Positions 1-7,193 of a DNA stretch of 41,335 bases are shown here, one piece after another; positions within the stretch are counted from its first letter, which is position 1; every line of letters starts with the position of its first letter. A program made the translations under genes and the position numbers. This DNA is from Desulfobacterales bacterium RIFOXYA12_FULL_46_15 (GTDB taxonomy: Bacteria > Desulfobacterota > Desulfobacteria > Desulfobacterales > Desulfobacteraceae), in assembly GCA_001799395.1 (NCBI GenBank), contig MGTJ01000122.1, forward strand, positions 1 through 41,335, given 5' to 3'. A model generated the notes under the pieces. The model was not told where the DNA came from and did not search any database. It saw only the letters and a program-made list of their open reading frames with translations.

Positions 1-17
1 GTAAAACAGGAGGAATC

Positions 18-482
18 ATGATAAAAACGAATATAAAAATATTGATAGGATTAGCCGTGACAGGCATCTTGCTGGCTCTGGCAACAGGGGTCGCATTTGC
101 GGATAAACCAGGCTCGGCAGGAAACGGCAAAAATAAGGAAAGCAAGGATCACGGGAGCAACCGGAAGAATGCTTCGGCCATCTTTTCTTTTGGTGCTGAT
201 GACCGCCGTATTGTCATCGACTATTTCGGGGCTCAGGTATACAAGGGTGACTGTCCGCCGGGACTGGCAAAAAAAGGCAATGGATGCCGGCCTCCGGGGC
301 AGGCAAAAAAATGGAAAAAAGGTTACCCGCTCAAGGACAAATATTATGACCTGCCCCAAGAACTGGTTATACGCCTGCCTGTACCGCCGCTCAACCACCG
401 CTATGTCAGGGTTGCAGGAGATATCCTGATGATTGCTGTGGGAACCGGCATGGTGGTTGATGCCCTGGAGGATATTTTTTAA
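18..482 (+). CDS. Exported RcnB/CigR-like small protein
   Basis: The 154-residue product starts with a signal peptide: a Lys-rich N-terminus, a hydrophobic core at about residues 8-25, and a likely cleavage after VAFA near residue 28. A low-complexity Gly/Asn/Lys linker follows. The C-terminal half (about 75-154) carries the repeated CPPGLAKKGNGCRPPGQAKK pattern and a terminal VRVAGDILMIAVGTGMVVDA segment. These are typical of the RcnB family, whose members include periplasmic RcnB (nickel/cobalt homeostasis) and Salmonella CigR. An AGGAGG ribosome site at 8-13 supports the ATG at 18. The protein is probably periplasmic, with its C-terminus associated with the membrane. Family membership is fairly clear, but the function here is unknown: there is no metal transporter or virulence gene nearby, and the upstream context lies outside the window. 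Confidence 0.75.
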   Translation: MIKTNIKILIGLAVTGILLALATGVAFADKPGSAGNGKNKESKDHGSNRKNASAIFSFGADDRRIVIDYFGAQVYKGDCPPGLAKKGNGCRPPGQAKKWKKGYPLKDKYYDLPQELVIRLPVPPLNHRYVRVAGDILMIAVGTGMVVDALEDIF

Positions 483-596
483 GTAAAACAATACCCATGA
501 TATGAATGACAAGGCCGTCATCAGTTATTGGCACTGAAAATATCCTGCATAATCATTAAGATGTACATTGCCTGCCAGACTTTTGTTCGAGGATGA

Positions 597-689
597 GGAG
601 AGGTGGCCGAGCGGCTGAAGGCCCTGCTCTCGAAAAGCAGTATCCCGGCTAAACCGGGATCGTGGGTTCGAATCCCACCCTCTCCGCCA
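597..689 (+). tRNA. tRNA-Ser (anticodon CGA)
   Basis: The sequence folds as a class II tRNA. The 7-bp acceptor stem is GGAGAGG/CCTCTCC. The anticodon arm is CTGCT-loop-AGCAG with anticodon CGA at 631-633, reading UCG. A long variable arm (TCCCGG/CCGGGA) and a T arm GTGGG-TTCGAAT-CCCAC are present, and the 3' CCA is encoded. The long variable arm and the CGA anticodon identify serine. No integrase gene or duplicated 3' end was seen nearby, so nothing shows use as an attachment site. Confidence 0.97.
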
Positions 690-749
690 AACACAAGGGG
701 GGCTATGTTGATTGATCCTTGCAGAAAAATCCATTCAGCAGGAAATCAC

Positions 750-778
750 TTGACTTGACCCCTTTATTCTCATAAATA
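750..778 (+). promoter_or_regulatory. Candidate sigma-70 promoter for first trpB2
   Basis: TTGACT (750-755) and TAAATA (773-778) are separated by 17 bp. Initiation near 785 would give an untranslated leader of about 110 nt before the ATG at 897. The leader contains a small hairpin (CACCGG 817-822 with CCGGTG 835-840) and the palindrome at 854-869. Assignment is by consensus match only. Confidence 0.4.
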
Positions 779-853
779 AATTGAGTGTGAGCCGGACCTG
801 TTCAATTTGTTGGCATCACCGGATTTAAGTGAACCCGGTGTTAAATATTCGAT

Positions 854-869
854 AAGTTACCCGTAACTT
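854..869. promoter_or_regulatory. Palindrome upstream of trpB2 (possible operator or leader hairpin)
   Basis: AAGTTAC-CC-GTAACTT is a perfect inverted repeat with 7-bp arms, 27 bp before the ATG at 897 and just upstream of the AAGGAGG ribosome site. It could be a protein-binding site or a short mRNA hairpin. No regulator can be assigned. Confidence 0.4.
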
Positions 870-896
870 GAAAACAACCGTGAACAAGGAGGACCT

Positions 897-2270
897 ATGA
901 GAGCAAAGAAGTATGTATTAACCGAGCAGGAAATGCCGCGACAATGGTATAATATTATGGCGGATATGCCGACTCCCATGGAACCGCCGCTTCACCCCGG
1001 AACCGGACAACCCTGCGGACCCGAAGACCTTGCCCCGATTTTCCCCATGAACCTGATCGAACAGGAAGTGAGCACCCAGAGGTGGATCGACATCCCTGAA
1101 GAAGTCCTGGATAAATATGCCATCTGGCGGCCTTCCCCGCTTTACAGGGCATACAACCTTGAAAAGGCCCTGGATACCCCGGCCAGGATCTATTTCAAGA
1201 ACGAAGGAGTCAGCCCGGCCGGCAGCCATAAACCCAACACGGCCATTGCCCAGGCCTATTATAATAAGGTGGCTGGCACTAAACGGATCACCACGGAAAC
1301 CGGTGCAGGCCAGTGGGGAAGCGCGCTTTCAATGTGCTGTTCATTTTTCGGGATTGAATGCAAGGTTTTTATGGTGAAAATTTCCTACAACCAGAAACCT
1401 TACCGCAGACTGATGATGGAAACCTGGGGAGCCAACTGCGTGGCCAGCCCCAGCAATGAAACAAGAGCCGGCCGCAGCATCCTGGAAAAAACTCCGGATT
1501 CCCCGGGAAGCCTTGGCATAGCCATCAGCGAAGCCGTAGAACAGGCTGTTGCAGATGACAATACCAAATATGCCCTGGGCAGTGTATTGAACCATGTCAT
1601 GATCCACCAGAGCATTATCGGTCTGGAAGCTCAGAAACAGATGCAGATGACCGGCGATTACCCGGATGTGATCATCGGCAGTGCCGGCGGAGGCAGCAAT
1701 TTTGCAGGTCTTGCCATGCCTTTTGCACGGGATAAGATCAATGGAAAAAATATTGATATCATTGCGGTTGAACCGGCCTCCTGCCCTACCCTGACCCGGG
1801 GGCCCTTTGCCTATGATTTCGGCGACACGGTCCAGATGACGCCCCTTTTACCCATGCACACCCTGGGCCATAATTTCATCCCAGAACCCATTCACGCCGG
1901 AGGCTTGAGATATCACGGCATGGCCCCTATTGTAAGCCAGCTTGTCCTGGACGGTATTGTCCGGGCCGAAGCGGTCCAGCAGATGGAGACATTTAACGCG
2001 GGTATCACCTTTGCCCGGTCGGAAGGCTATATCAGTGCGCCTGAATGCAACCATGCCATTGCCATGACAATCAGGGAAGCCTTAAAGGCAAAGGCGGAAG
2101 GCCAGGAAAAAGTCATTCTCTTTAACTGGAGCGGTCATGGTCTTGTAGACCTTGGCGCCTATGAATCCTTTATGAGAGGCAAATTATCCGACCACGAGCT
2201 TCCCCAGTCCGTGATCGATACGGCCTTAAAGGATATTGCATCCCTGCCCAAACCCCGGCAGGCGACTTGA
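897..2270 (+). CDS. trpB2: TrpB2-class tryptophan synthase beta chain, copy 1
   Basis: The 457-residue PLP enzyme has TrpB2 hallmarks: an extended N-terminus relative to classical TrpB (about 400 residues), the PLP-binding lysine in GSHKPNTA (Lys112), the ETGAGQWG catalytic loop (Trp where TrpB1 has His), and the GSAGGGSNF phosphate-binding loop. It is expected to condense indole with a serine-type donor to give L-tryptophan in the cytoplasm. TrpB2 enzymes have been reported to prefer O-phospho-L-serine. No trpA lies next to it, as is common for TrpB2. A strong AAGGAGG site precedes the ATG. An ungapped comparison by eye shows only about 50 differences in 457 residues from the second copy at 5719-7098. 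Serine deamination is an alternative role. Confidence 0.93.
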   Translation: MRAKKYVLTEQEMPRQWYNIMADMPTPMEPPLHPGTGQPCGPEDLAPIFPMNLIEQEVSTQRWIDIPEEVLDKYAIWRPSPLYRAYNLEKALDTPARIYFKNEGVSPAGSHKPNTAIAQAYYNKVAGTKRITTETGAGQWGSALSMCCSFFGIECKVFMVKISYNQKPYRRLMMETWGANCVASPSNETRAGRSILEKTPDSPGSLGIAISEAVEQAVADDNTKYALGSVLNHVMIHQSIIGLEAQKQMQMTGDYPDVIIGSAGGGSNFAGLAMPFARDKINGKNIDIIAVEPASCPTLTRGPFAYDFGDTVQMTPLLPMHTLGHNFIPEPIHAGGLRYHGMAPIVSQLVLDGIVRAEAVQQMETFNAGITFARSEGYISAPECNHAIAMTIREALKAKAEGQEKVILFNWSGHGLVDLGAYESFMRGKLSDHELPQSVIDTALKDIASLPKPRQAT

Positions 2271-2285
2271 ATATAATGGAATACG

Positions 2286-2317
2286 GGTCTTCAGCCTGTC
2301 CTTTACGGCTGAAGACC
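2286..2317 (+). other. Intercistronic RNA hairpin after trpB2 copy 1
   Basis: GGTCTTCAGCC (2286-2296) and GGCTGAAGACC (2307-2317) form a perfect 11-bp stem with a 10-nt loop. No T-run follows, so it is not a standard intrinsic terminator. It lies 16 nt after the trpB2 stop and 26 nt before the next start. It may stabilise the upstream message or attenuate readthrough (inference). Confidence 0.6.
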
Positions 2318-2343
2318 GATGTCAACATGAAACGGATATGACC

Positions 2344-2640
2344 ATGAATGAAAAAACCGATGCCATGACCTCAGATCCCCCAAAGGATGATGTTCAGATC
2401 CGCTGCCCAAGACTCGGGCACGAAATCTATTTTACCTATTGCCGCCATGAAAATAACGGCCTTCCCTGTTTTAAAACCCTTGACTGCTGGTTTAATTATT
2501 TTGATGTGCATGCCCATCTCAAGGAAAACATGAGTAAAGAAGAATTTGAAAAAGTTTTTTTAAACGCTGCGAGACCGAAAATCAGTGCACTCTTTGACCT
2601 GATCCAAAAGTCCAGGGACCCGGAGGAAAATCCCAAGTGA
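2344..2640 (+). CDS. Small cysteine-rich conserved protein, unknown function
   Basis: The 98-residue protein has no signal peptide. Its central part contains four cysteines in the pattern RCPRLG-x8-YC-x8-PC-x5-DCW, which suggests a zinc or iron-sulfur site, followed by a charged helical C-terminus. The ATG at 2344 has a GGA 7 nt upstream; an in-frame ATG at 2338 is the alternative. The last four bases (GTGA) overlap the GTG start of the ATPase, which indicates translational coupling. Its neighbours suggest a partner or regulator of the ATPase/V4R pair. No named family is recognised with confidence. Confidence 0.75.
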   Translation: MNEKTDAMTSDPPKDDVQIRCPRLGHEIYFTYCRHENNGLPCFKTLDCWFNYFDVHAHLKENMSKEEFEKVFLNAARPKISALFDLIQKSRDPEENPK

Positions 2641-3359
2641 TCTATTTAAACCAGGTCAACATCCTTTCTGAAACCTTTCCTGTTCAGGATTATTACCCTT
2701 TTAATATGGAAATTTTCCAGGACACAAAAACGGTTTCTTTTAAAACGCCCATTACATTTTTCATCGGGGAAAACGGCACGGGCAAATCAACCCTGCTCAA
2801 AGCCCTTGCCTATCGGTGCGGTATCCATATCTGGCAGAGCGAGTCCAATTTGAGGTTTGAACCAAACCCCTATGAAGATGATCTTTATAAGGCCATTTCC
2901 ATTGAATGGGTGAACGGGCCTGTCCCAGGCTCTTTTTTCGGGTCCCAGATCTTTTCCCATTTTGTAAAAAACCTTGAAGAATGGGCAGTCAATGATGCCA
3001 AGATGCTCAATTATTTCGGCGGGAAATCCCTGGTTACACAGTCCCACGGGCAATCGCTCATGTCCTATTTTTCATCCCGGTATACCATTAAAGGCCTGTA
3101 TTTCCTGGATGAGCCGGAAACAGCCCTGTCCCCTTCTTCCCTGATTGAACTCTTGAATCTTTTGATCAAAACGGCAAAGACCGGTCATGCCCAGTTTATC
3201 ATAGCTACCCATTCGCCTTTGCTTCTGGCCTGCCCGGATGCCCTGATCTACAGTTTTGACGGCCCTGTGGTAACACCCATCCGGTACGAAGACACATCCT
3301 ATTATCATATTTATAAAAATTTCATGAGCCATCCTGAAAAATTCATCAAACATGGATAA
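2637..3359 (+). CDS. RecF/SMC-like AAA ATPase (ABC-fold predicted ATPase)
   Basis: The 240-residue soluble ATPase shows a Walker A GENGTGKST (about residues 44-52), a Walker B YFLDEPETALSP (about 154-165) and a switch-region IIATHSPLLL (about 187-196). This is the arrangement of stand-alone AAA_21/RecF-type predicted ATPases. No coiled coil or nuclease (TOPRIM) domain is present, so it is not an OLD nuclease. The start is GTG at 2637, 4 bp inside the preceding gene and preceded by GGAGG. Its end overlaps the V4R regulator by 8 bp. Co-translation with a Cys-rich small protein and a sensory regulator suggests signalling rather than transport. The substrate is unknown. Confidence 0.8.
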   Translation: MIYLNQVNILSETFPVQDYYPFNMEIFQDTKTVSFKTPITFFIGENGTGKSTLLKALAYRCGIHIWQSESNLRFEPNPYEDDLYKAISIEWVNGPVPGSFFGSQIFSHFVKNLEEWAVNDAKMLNYFGGKSLVTQSHGQSLMSYFSSRYTIKGLYFLDEPETALSPSSLIELLNLLIKTAKTGHAQFIIATHSPLLLACPDALIYSFDGPVVTPIRYEDTSYYHIYKNFMSHPEKFIKHG

Positions 3360-4596
3360 CCCTCCAGGCACGGATTTAAATACGGTAAATGTTCCGGAAG
3401 AACTCCGGCCGGTTTTTTTAAGGGCCCAGGACTATGTCAGGGACTATTTTTCAGATGTTCAAAACGATCCTGAAAAAGGTCTGATCAAATATTCAGGGGA
3501 ACGGTATATCCTGGTTCGGGCATCAGCCATGTCCAAGGAGCTTTTTGACATGATGGCCCTTATGTACAGTGACCGGGGAAAAGAAGAGGCCAGGGACCTT
3601 TCCTTTAATTTCCTGTTTGATATTGCCCATTCCATTGGAAAAGCCGATGCCAAAAGCTTTTTTATAAAAATGGGGGTGACCGACCCCATTGAAAAGCTTT
3701 CAGCAGGGCCCGTCCATTTTGCCTATACCGGATGGGCCTCGGTCAAAATTCATCCCCTGTCCAATCCAAGACCGGATGATCATTATTATCTCATTTATGA
3801 CCATCCATATTCATTTGAAGCCCAGGCATGGATGGACAAAGGGGAAAAAACCGACTATCCTGTCTGTGTCATGAATGCCGGGTATTCATCGGGATGGTGC
3901 GAGGAAAGTTTCGGTGTTCCCCTGGTTACGGCTGAAGTCGAATGCCGGGCCAAAGGCGACCGGCACTGCAGGTTCATTATGGCGCCACCCTCGAAGATTA
4001 AAGACCACATCGCCAAATACAGTAAAAAAGCCTATATCAAATACGAAAATTACAATAAAATCGATATCCCGGAATTTTTCAAGCGAAAACGCCTTGAAGA
4101 TGCTTTACGAAACCGCAAAGATCAACTGGAGGATCTGGTTCAAAAAAGAACGGATAATCTGACCAAAGCCAATAAGGAACTGGAAGAAGCCAATATTGCC
4201 ATGAAGGTTGTGTTAAAACAGATGGAGCAGAAGGAAAAAGCAGACAAGGAAAATTTTCTGACCAATATCAAACATTCTGTTCTGCCTTATCTGAATGAGA
4301 TTGCCGGAACCGGCCTGAACCCGGAACAGAAAATTCTCCTGGCCCAGCTTGAAAAAAATATCAGCCGGATCACATCCCCCCTCATCGGCAAGCTTTCGTC
4401 AAGCTATCTGAATCTGACACCCATGGAGATCAAAGTGGCAGGCCTTGTCAGGGATGGAGTCCCCAACAAGGAAATCGCTGAAATTCTGAATGCTTCCCTC
4501 AATACCATCACCTCCCACCGGTATAAAATCAGAACCAAGCTTGGATTAAAGAATAAAGACTCAAACCTGCGCTCCTATCTCTTGTCCCTTGAATAA
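3352..4596 (+). CDS. V4R sensor / coiled-coil / LuxR-type transcriptional regulator
   Basis: The 414-residue protein has three parts. Residues about 20-215 resemble the XylR_N plus V4R (4-vinyl reductase) ligand-binding module, with the Cys-rich signature at Cys172, Cys183, Cys198 and Cys206 (ECRAKGDRHCRF). Residues about 245-300 form a charged coiled coil. Residues about 353-412 are a LuxR/GerE helix-turn-helix (LTPMEIKVAGLVRDG, NKEIAEILNASLNTITSHR). V4R domains bind small hydrophobic or aromatic ligands and are usually joined to sigma-54 AAA domains, so the LuxR output is uncommon. It overlaps the ATPase gene by 8 bp. It may sense an aromatic metabolite and control the neighbouring serine/tryptophan genes (inference). 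Confidence 0.85.
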   Translation: MDNPPGTDLNTVNVPEELRPVFLRAQDYVRDYFSDVQNDPEKGLIKYSGERYILVRASAMSKELFDMMALMYSDRGKEEARDLSFNFLFDIAHSIGKADAKSFFIKMGVTDPIEKLSAGPVHFAYTGWASVKIHPLSNPRPDDHYYLIYDHPYSFEAQAWMDKGEKTDYPVCVMNAGYSSGWCEESFGVPLVTAEVECRAKGDRHCRFIMAPPSKIKDHIAKYSKKAYIKYENYNKIDIPEFFKRKRLEDALRNRKDQLEDLVQKRTDNLTKANKELEEANIAMKVVLKQMEQKEKADKENFLTNIKHSVLPYLNEIAGTGLNPEQKILLAQLEKNISRITSPLIGKLSSSYLNLTPMEIKVAGLVRDGVPNKEIAEILNASLNTITSHRYKIRTKLGLKNKDSNLRSYLLSLE

Positions 4597-4617
4597 TGGT
4601 GGTTTTTAATCACCATT
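4595..4617 (+). terminator. Weak hairpin at the end of the V4R regulator gene
   Basis: AATGGTG (4595-4601) pairs with CACCATT (4611-4617) around a T-rich 9-nt loop, overlapping the stop codon at 4594-4596. The nearest T-run is about 10 nt downstream (CTGTTTTT), so termination would be partial at best. Confidence 0.35.
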
Positions 4618-4637
4618 CTATCACTGTTTTTACAGAC

Positions 4638-4667
4638 TTGACCCATGGTTTATAACTTTCATATAGA
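4638..4667 (+). promoter_or_regulatory. Candidate promoter for serA
   Basis: TTGACC (4638-4643) and TATAGA (4662-4667) are spaced by 18 bp. They would start transcription about 45 nt before the serA ATG at 4718, whose AAAGGAG ribosome site is clear. Together with the hairpin at 4595-4617 this suggests serA can be transcribed separately from the upstream genes. Confidence 0.4.
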
Positions 4668-4717
4668 AACTGAAAAGGATTTATTTTATTAATTTCTATT
4701 AATAAAGGAGAACCATC

Positions 4718-5665
4718 ATGAAAGTCCTCGTCAGCGACCCCCTGTCAGATGTAGGGGTTGAAATCTTTAAAAATGCTCCCGGTATTGAAGTCGATGTTAA
4801 AACCGATCTCTCCCCGGCAGAGCTTGAAAACATCATCGGTGTCTATCACGGGTTATCCATCCGAAGTAAAACAAAAGTAACTGAAAGCCTGCTTTCAAAG
4901 GCGAAAAACCTTAAGGTCATCGGCAGGGCCGGAATCGGTCTGGACAATGTAGATATCCCGGCTGCCACAAAGGCCAATATTGCGGTCATGAACACCCCCC
5001 ACGGCAATACCGTCACAACGGCGGAACATGCCATCGCCATGATCATGGCTCTTTCCCGCCATATCCCCAAGGCCACGGCAAGCCTAAAGGACGGCAAATG
5101 GGAGAAAAAAGCGCTCAAGGGACGGGAAATTTTCAACAAGACCCTGGGACTGGTCGGCATTGGCAATATCGGCAGTATTGTGGCAGACAGGGCCATGGGC
5201 CTTAGAATGAAAGTCATCGGCTGCGATCCTTATAAGACTCATGAGGCCATCCTGAACCTCGGTATCCGGCCGGCCACCTTTGACGAAATTCTGGCCAAAT
5301 CCGATTATATCTCCATCCATACGCCCAAAACACCTGAAACCACCAATCTTTTCAATAAGGAAACACTTTCAAGGATGAAAAAAGGGGCTATGCTCATCAA
5401 TTGCGCCAGGGGCGGCCTCGTCAATGAAGACGATCTTTATGAAGCACTGAAATCCGGCCACCTCGGCGGAGCAGCCCTGGATGTATTTGCCACCGAACCC
5501 CCGGGAAAAATATGTCTCATGGATCTGGATAATTTTATCTGCACCTGCCATCTGGGTGCCTCCACCCATGAAGCCCAGGAAAATGTGGCAAGGGATGTAG
5601 CCCATCAGATGGTGGATTATCTGTTAACAGGAAAGGCCCCCAATATCGTCAACCTGAAAAAATGA
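4718..5665 (+). CDS. serA: D-3-phosphoglycerate dehydrogenase (short form)
   Basis: The 315-residue NAD-dependent 2-hydroxyacid dehydrogenase has an N-terminal substrate domain, a Rossmann fingerprint GLVGIGNIGSI (about 144-154) and the catalytic triad Arg231 (CARGG), Glu260 (ATEPP) and His278 (CHLGAS). It lacks the C-terminal ACT/ASB regulatory domains of long SerA proteins, so serine feedback through ACT is not expected. It should oxidise 3-phosphoglycerate to 3-phosphohydroxypyruvate, the substrate of SerC encoded at 7194. It lies between two trpB2 genes and 53 bp before the second. Another 2-hydroxyacid dehydrogenase activity is possible, but the serC neighbour favours SerA. Confidence 0.87.
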   Translation: MKVLVSDPLSDVGVEIFKNAPGIEVDVKTDLSPAELENIIGVYHGLSIRSKTKVTESLLSKAKNLKVIGRAGIGLDNVDIPAATKANIAVMNTPHGNTVTTAEHAIAMIMALSRHIPKATASLKDGKWEKKALKGREIFNKTLGLVGIGNIGSIVADRAMGLRMKVIGCDPYKTHEAILNLGIRPATFDEILAKSDYISIHTPKTPETTNLFNKETLSRMKKGAMLINCARGGLVNEDDLYEALKSGHLGGAALDVFATEPPGKICLMDLDNFICTCHLGASTHEAQENVARDVAHQMVDYLLTGKAPNIVNLKK

Positions 5666-5718
5666 TGTATCCTTTAAATCCGTCATTTTTTTCTTAACCC
5701 CAATAAAAAGGAGAAGTT

Positions 5719-7098
5719 ATGAGGACCAAAAAGTATGTGTTAACCGAAAAGGATATGCCAAGACAATGGTACAACATCATGGCCGACATGCCCAACGGCA
5801 TGGAACCTCCCCTGCACCCGGGCACAGGCCAGCCCTGCGGACCCCAGGATCTGGAACCGATTTTCCCCATGAGCCTCATCGAACAGGAAGTCAGCACCCA
5901 GAGATGGATCGACATCCCTGAAGAAGTCCTGGACAAACTCGCCATATGGCGTCCTTCTCCTCTTTTCAGGGCCTATGGCCTTGAAAAGGCTCTTGGGACC
6001 CCGGCCAGAATATATTATAAAAATGAAGGGGTTTCTCCTGCAGGTTCTCATAAACCCAATACCGCCATTGCCCAGGCCTATTACAACAAGATGGCCGGCA
6101 CAAAACGGATCACCACGGAAACCGGCGCAGGCCAGTGGGGAAGCTCTCTTGCCATGTGCTGTTCCTTCTTCGGCATTGAATGCAAGGTGTTCATGGTCAA
6201 GATTTCCTATAACCAGAAACCCTATCGCCGTCTTATGATGGAAACCTGGGGAGCCCAATGCACGGCCAGCCCCAGCAATGAAACCGCAGCCGGACGCTCC
6301 ATCCTGGAAAAAACACCGGACTCTCCGGGCAGTCTCGGCATGGCCATCAGCGAAGCCGTTGAAGTGGCTGTCAGCGATAAAGACACCAAATATGCGCTTG
6401 GATCTGTTCTCAATCATGTCATGATCCACCAGAGCATCATCGGCCTTGAGGCCCAGAAACAGATGGCAATGGCCGGGGATTATCCGGACGTCATCATCGG
6501 CAGTGCAGGAGGCGGAAGTAATTTCGCCGGTCTTGCCATGCCTTTTGCACGGGATAAAATAGACGGAAAGCAAATTGATATTATCGCGGTAGAACCGACT
6601 TCCTGCCCCACCCTGACCCGCGGGCCCTTTGCCTATGATTTCGGCGACACCGTCCAGATGACACCCCTGCTCCCCATGCATTCCCTGGGTCATAATTTTG
6701 TACCGGCCCCCATCCATGCCGGCGGATTACGATATCACGGCATGGCGCCCATCGTGAGCCAGCTGGTTCTCGACGGCATTATCCGCCCCATGGCCGTACA
6801 TCAGATGGAGACCTTCAATGCCGGCGTGACCTTTGCCCGGTCTGAAGGCTATATCTCTGCCCCGGAATGTAACCATGCCATAGCTGCCACGATCCGTGAA
6901 GCGCTCAAAGCCAAGGAAGAAGGAAAAGAAAAGGTTATCCTCTTTAACTGGAGCGGTCATGGCCTTGTGGATCTCGGTGCCTATGAAAATTTCTTCCGAG
7001 GGAAACTGGCTGACCACGACCTTCCCCAGTCAGAGATTGATGCAGCATTAAAAGATCTTGAATCATTACCAAAGCCCAAACAGGCTAAAAGGATATAA
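5719..7098 (+). CDS. trpB2: TrpB2-class tryptophan synthase beta chain, copy 2
   Basis: The 459-residue paralogue of the 897-2270 protein aligns without gaps and keeps every recognised motif: GSHKPNTA with the PLP lysine at 112, ETGAGQWG and GSAGGGSNF. Differences are mostly conservative surface changes plus a two-residue C-terminal extension. An AAGGAG site precedes the ATG. It sits directly between serA and serC, whose products together make O-phosphoserine, the donor reported for TrpB2. Retention of two intact close copies points to recent duplication with either dosage benefit or divergence in substrate. The two may form hetero-oligomers (inference). Confidence 0.93.
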   Translation: MRTKKYVLTEKDMPRQWYNIMADMPNGMEPPLHPGTGQPCGPQDLEPIFPMSLIEQEVSTQRWIDIPEEVLDKLAIWRPSPLFRAYGLEKALGTPARIYYKNEGVSPAGSHKPNTAIAQAYYNKMAGTKRITTETGAGQWGSSLAMCCSFFGIECKVFMVKISYNQKPYRRLMMETWGAQCTASPSNETAAGRSILEKTPDSPGSLGMAISEAVEVAVSDKDTKYALGSVLNHVMIHQSIIGLEAQKQMAMAGDYPDVIIGSAGGGSNFAGLAMPFARDKIDGKQIDIIAVEPTSCPTLTRGPFAYDFGDTVQMTPLLPMHSLGHNFVPAPIHAGGLRYHGMAPIVSQLVLDGIIRPMAVHQMETFNAGVTFARSEGYISAPECNHAIAATIREALKAKEEGKEKVILFNWSGHGLVDLGAYENFFRGKLADHDLPQSEIDAALKDLESLPKPKQAKRI

Positions 7099-7110
7099 GA
7101 TCTTTTAACA

Positions 7111-7155
7111 ACACCCGGGGGCTGCCCTTTGCCAACTCATGCAGCTTCCGGGTGT
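7111..7155 (+). other. Long intercistronic hairpin between trpB2 copy 2 and serC
   Basis: ACACCCGGGGGCTGC (7111-7125) pairs with GCAGCTTCCGGGTGT (7141-7155) as an uninterrupted 15-bp stem, counting two G-U pairs, with a 15-nt loop. No U-tract follows, so it is unlikely to be an intrinsic terminator. It may protect the upstream 3' end or uncouple serC expression. Confidence 0.65.
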
Positions 7156-7193
7156 CTTCCCAACCCCGGAAAACAGCCATAAGGAAAAAAATC

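Noticed and set aside
525-734. Minus-strand frame across the tRNA-Ser gene
   Set aside because: It is antisense to a well-formed tRNA and has no independent support.
785-896. Known riboswitch or T-box in the trpB2 leader
   Set aside because: Only short isolated helices are visible; no conserved T-box sequence or riboswitch core was found.
597-897. tRNA-Ser as an integration site for a genomic island
   Set aside because: No integrase, no repeated tRNA 3' end and no mobility genes downstream; the following genes are metabolic.
2637-3359. OLD-family nuclease or other phage-defence ATPase
   Set aside because: No TOPRIM or nuclease domain is present, and the neighbours are a regulator and biosynthetic genes rather than defence genes.
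7111-7155. Intrinsic terminator between trpB2 copy 2 and serC
   Set aside because: The stem is strong, but the following bases are CTTCCC with no T-run, so it was described as a hairpin only.
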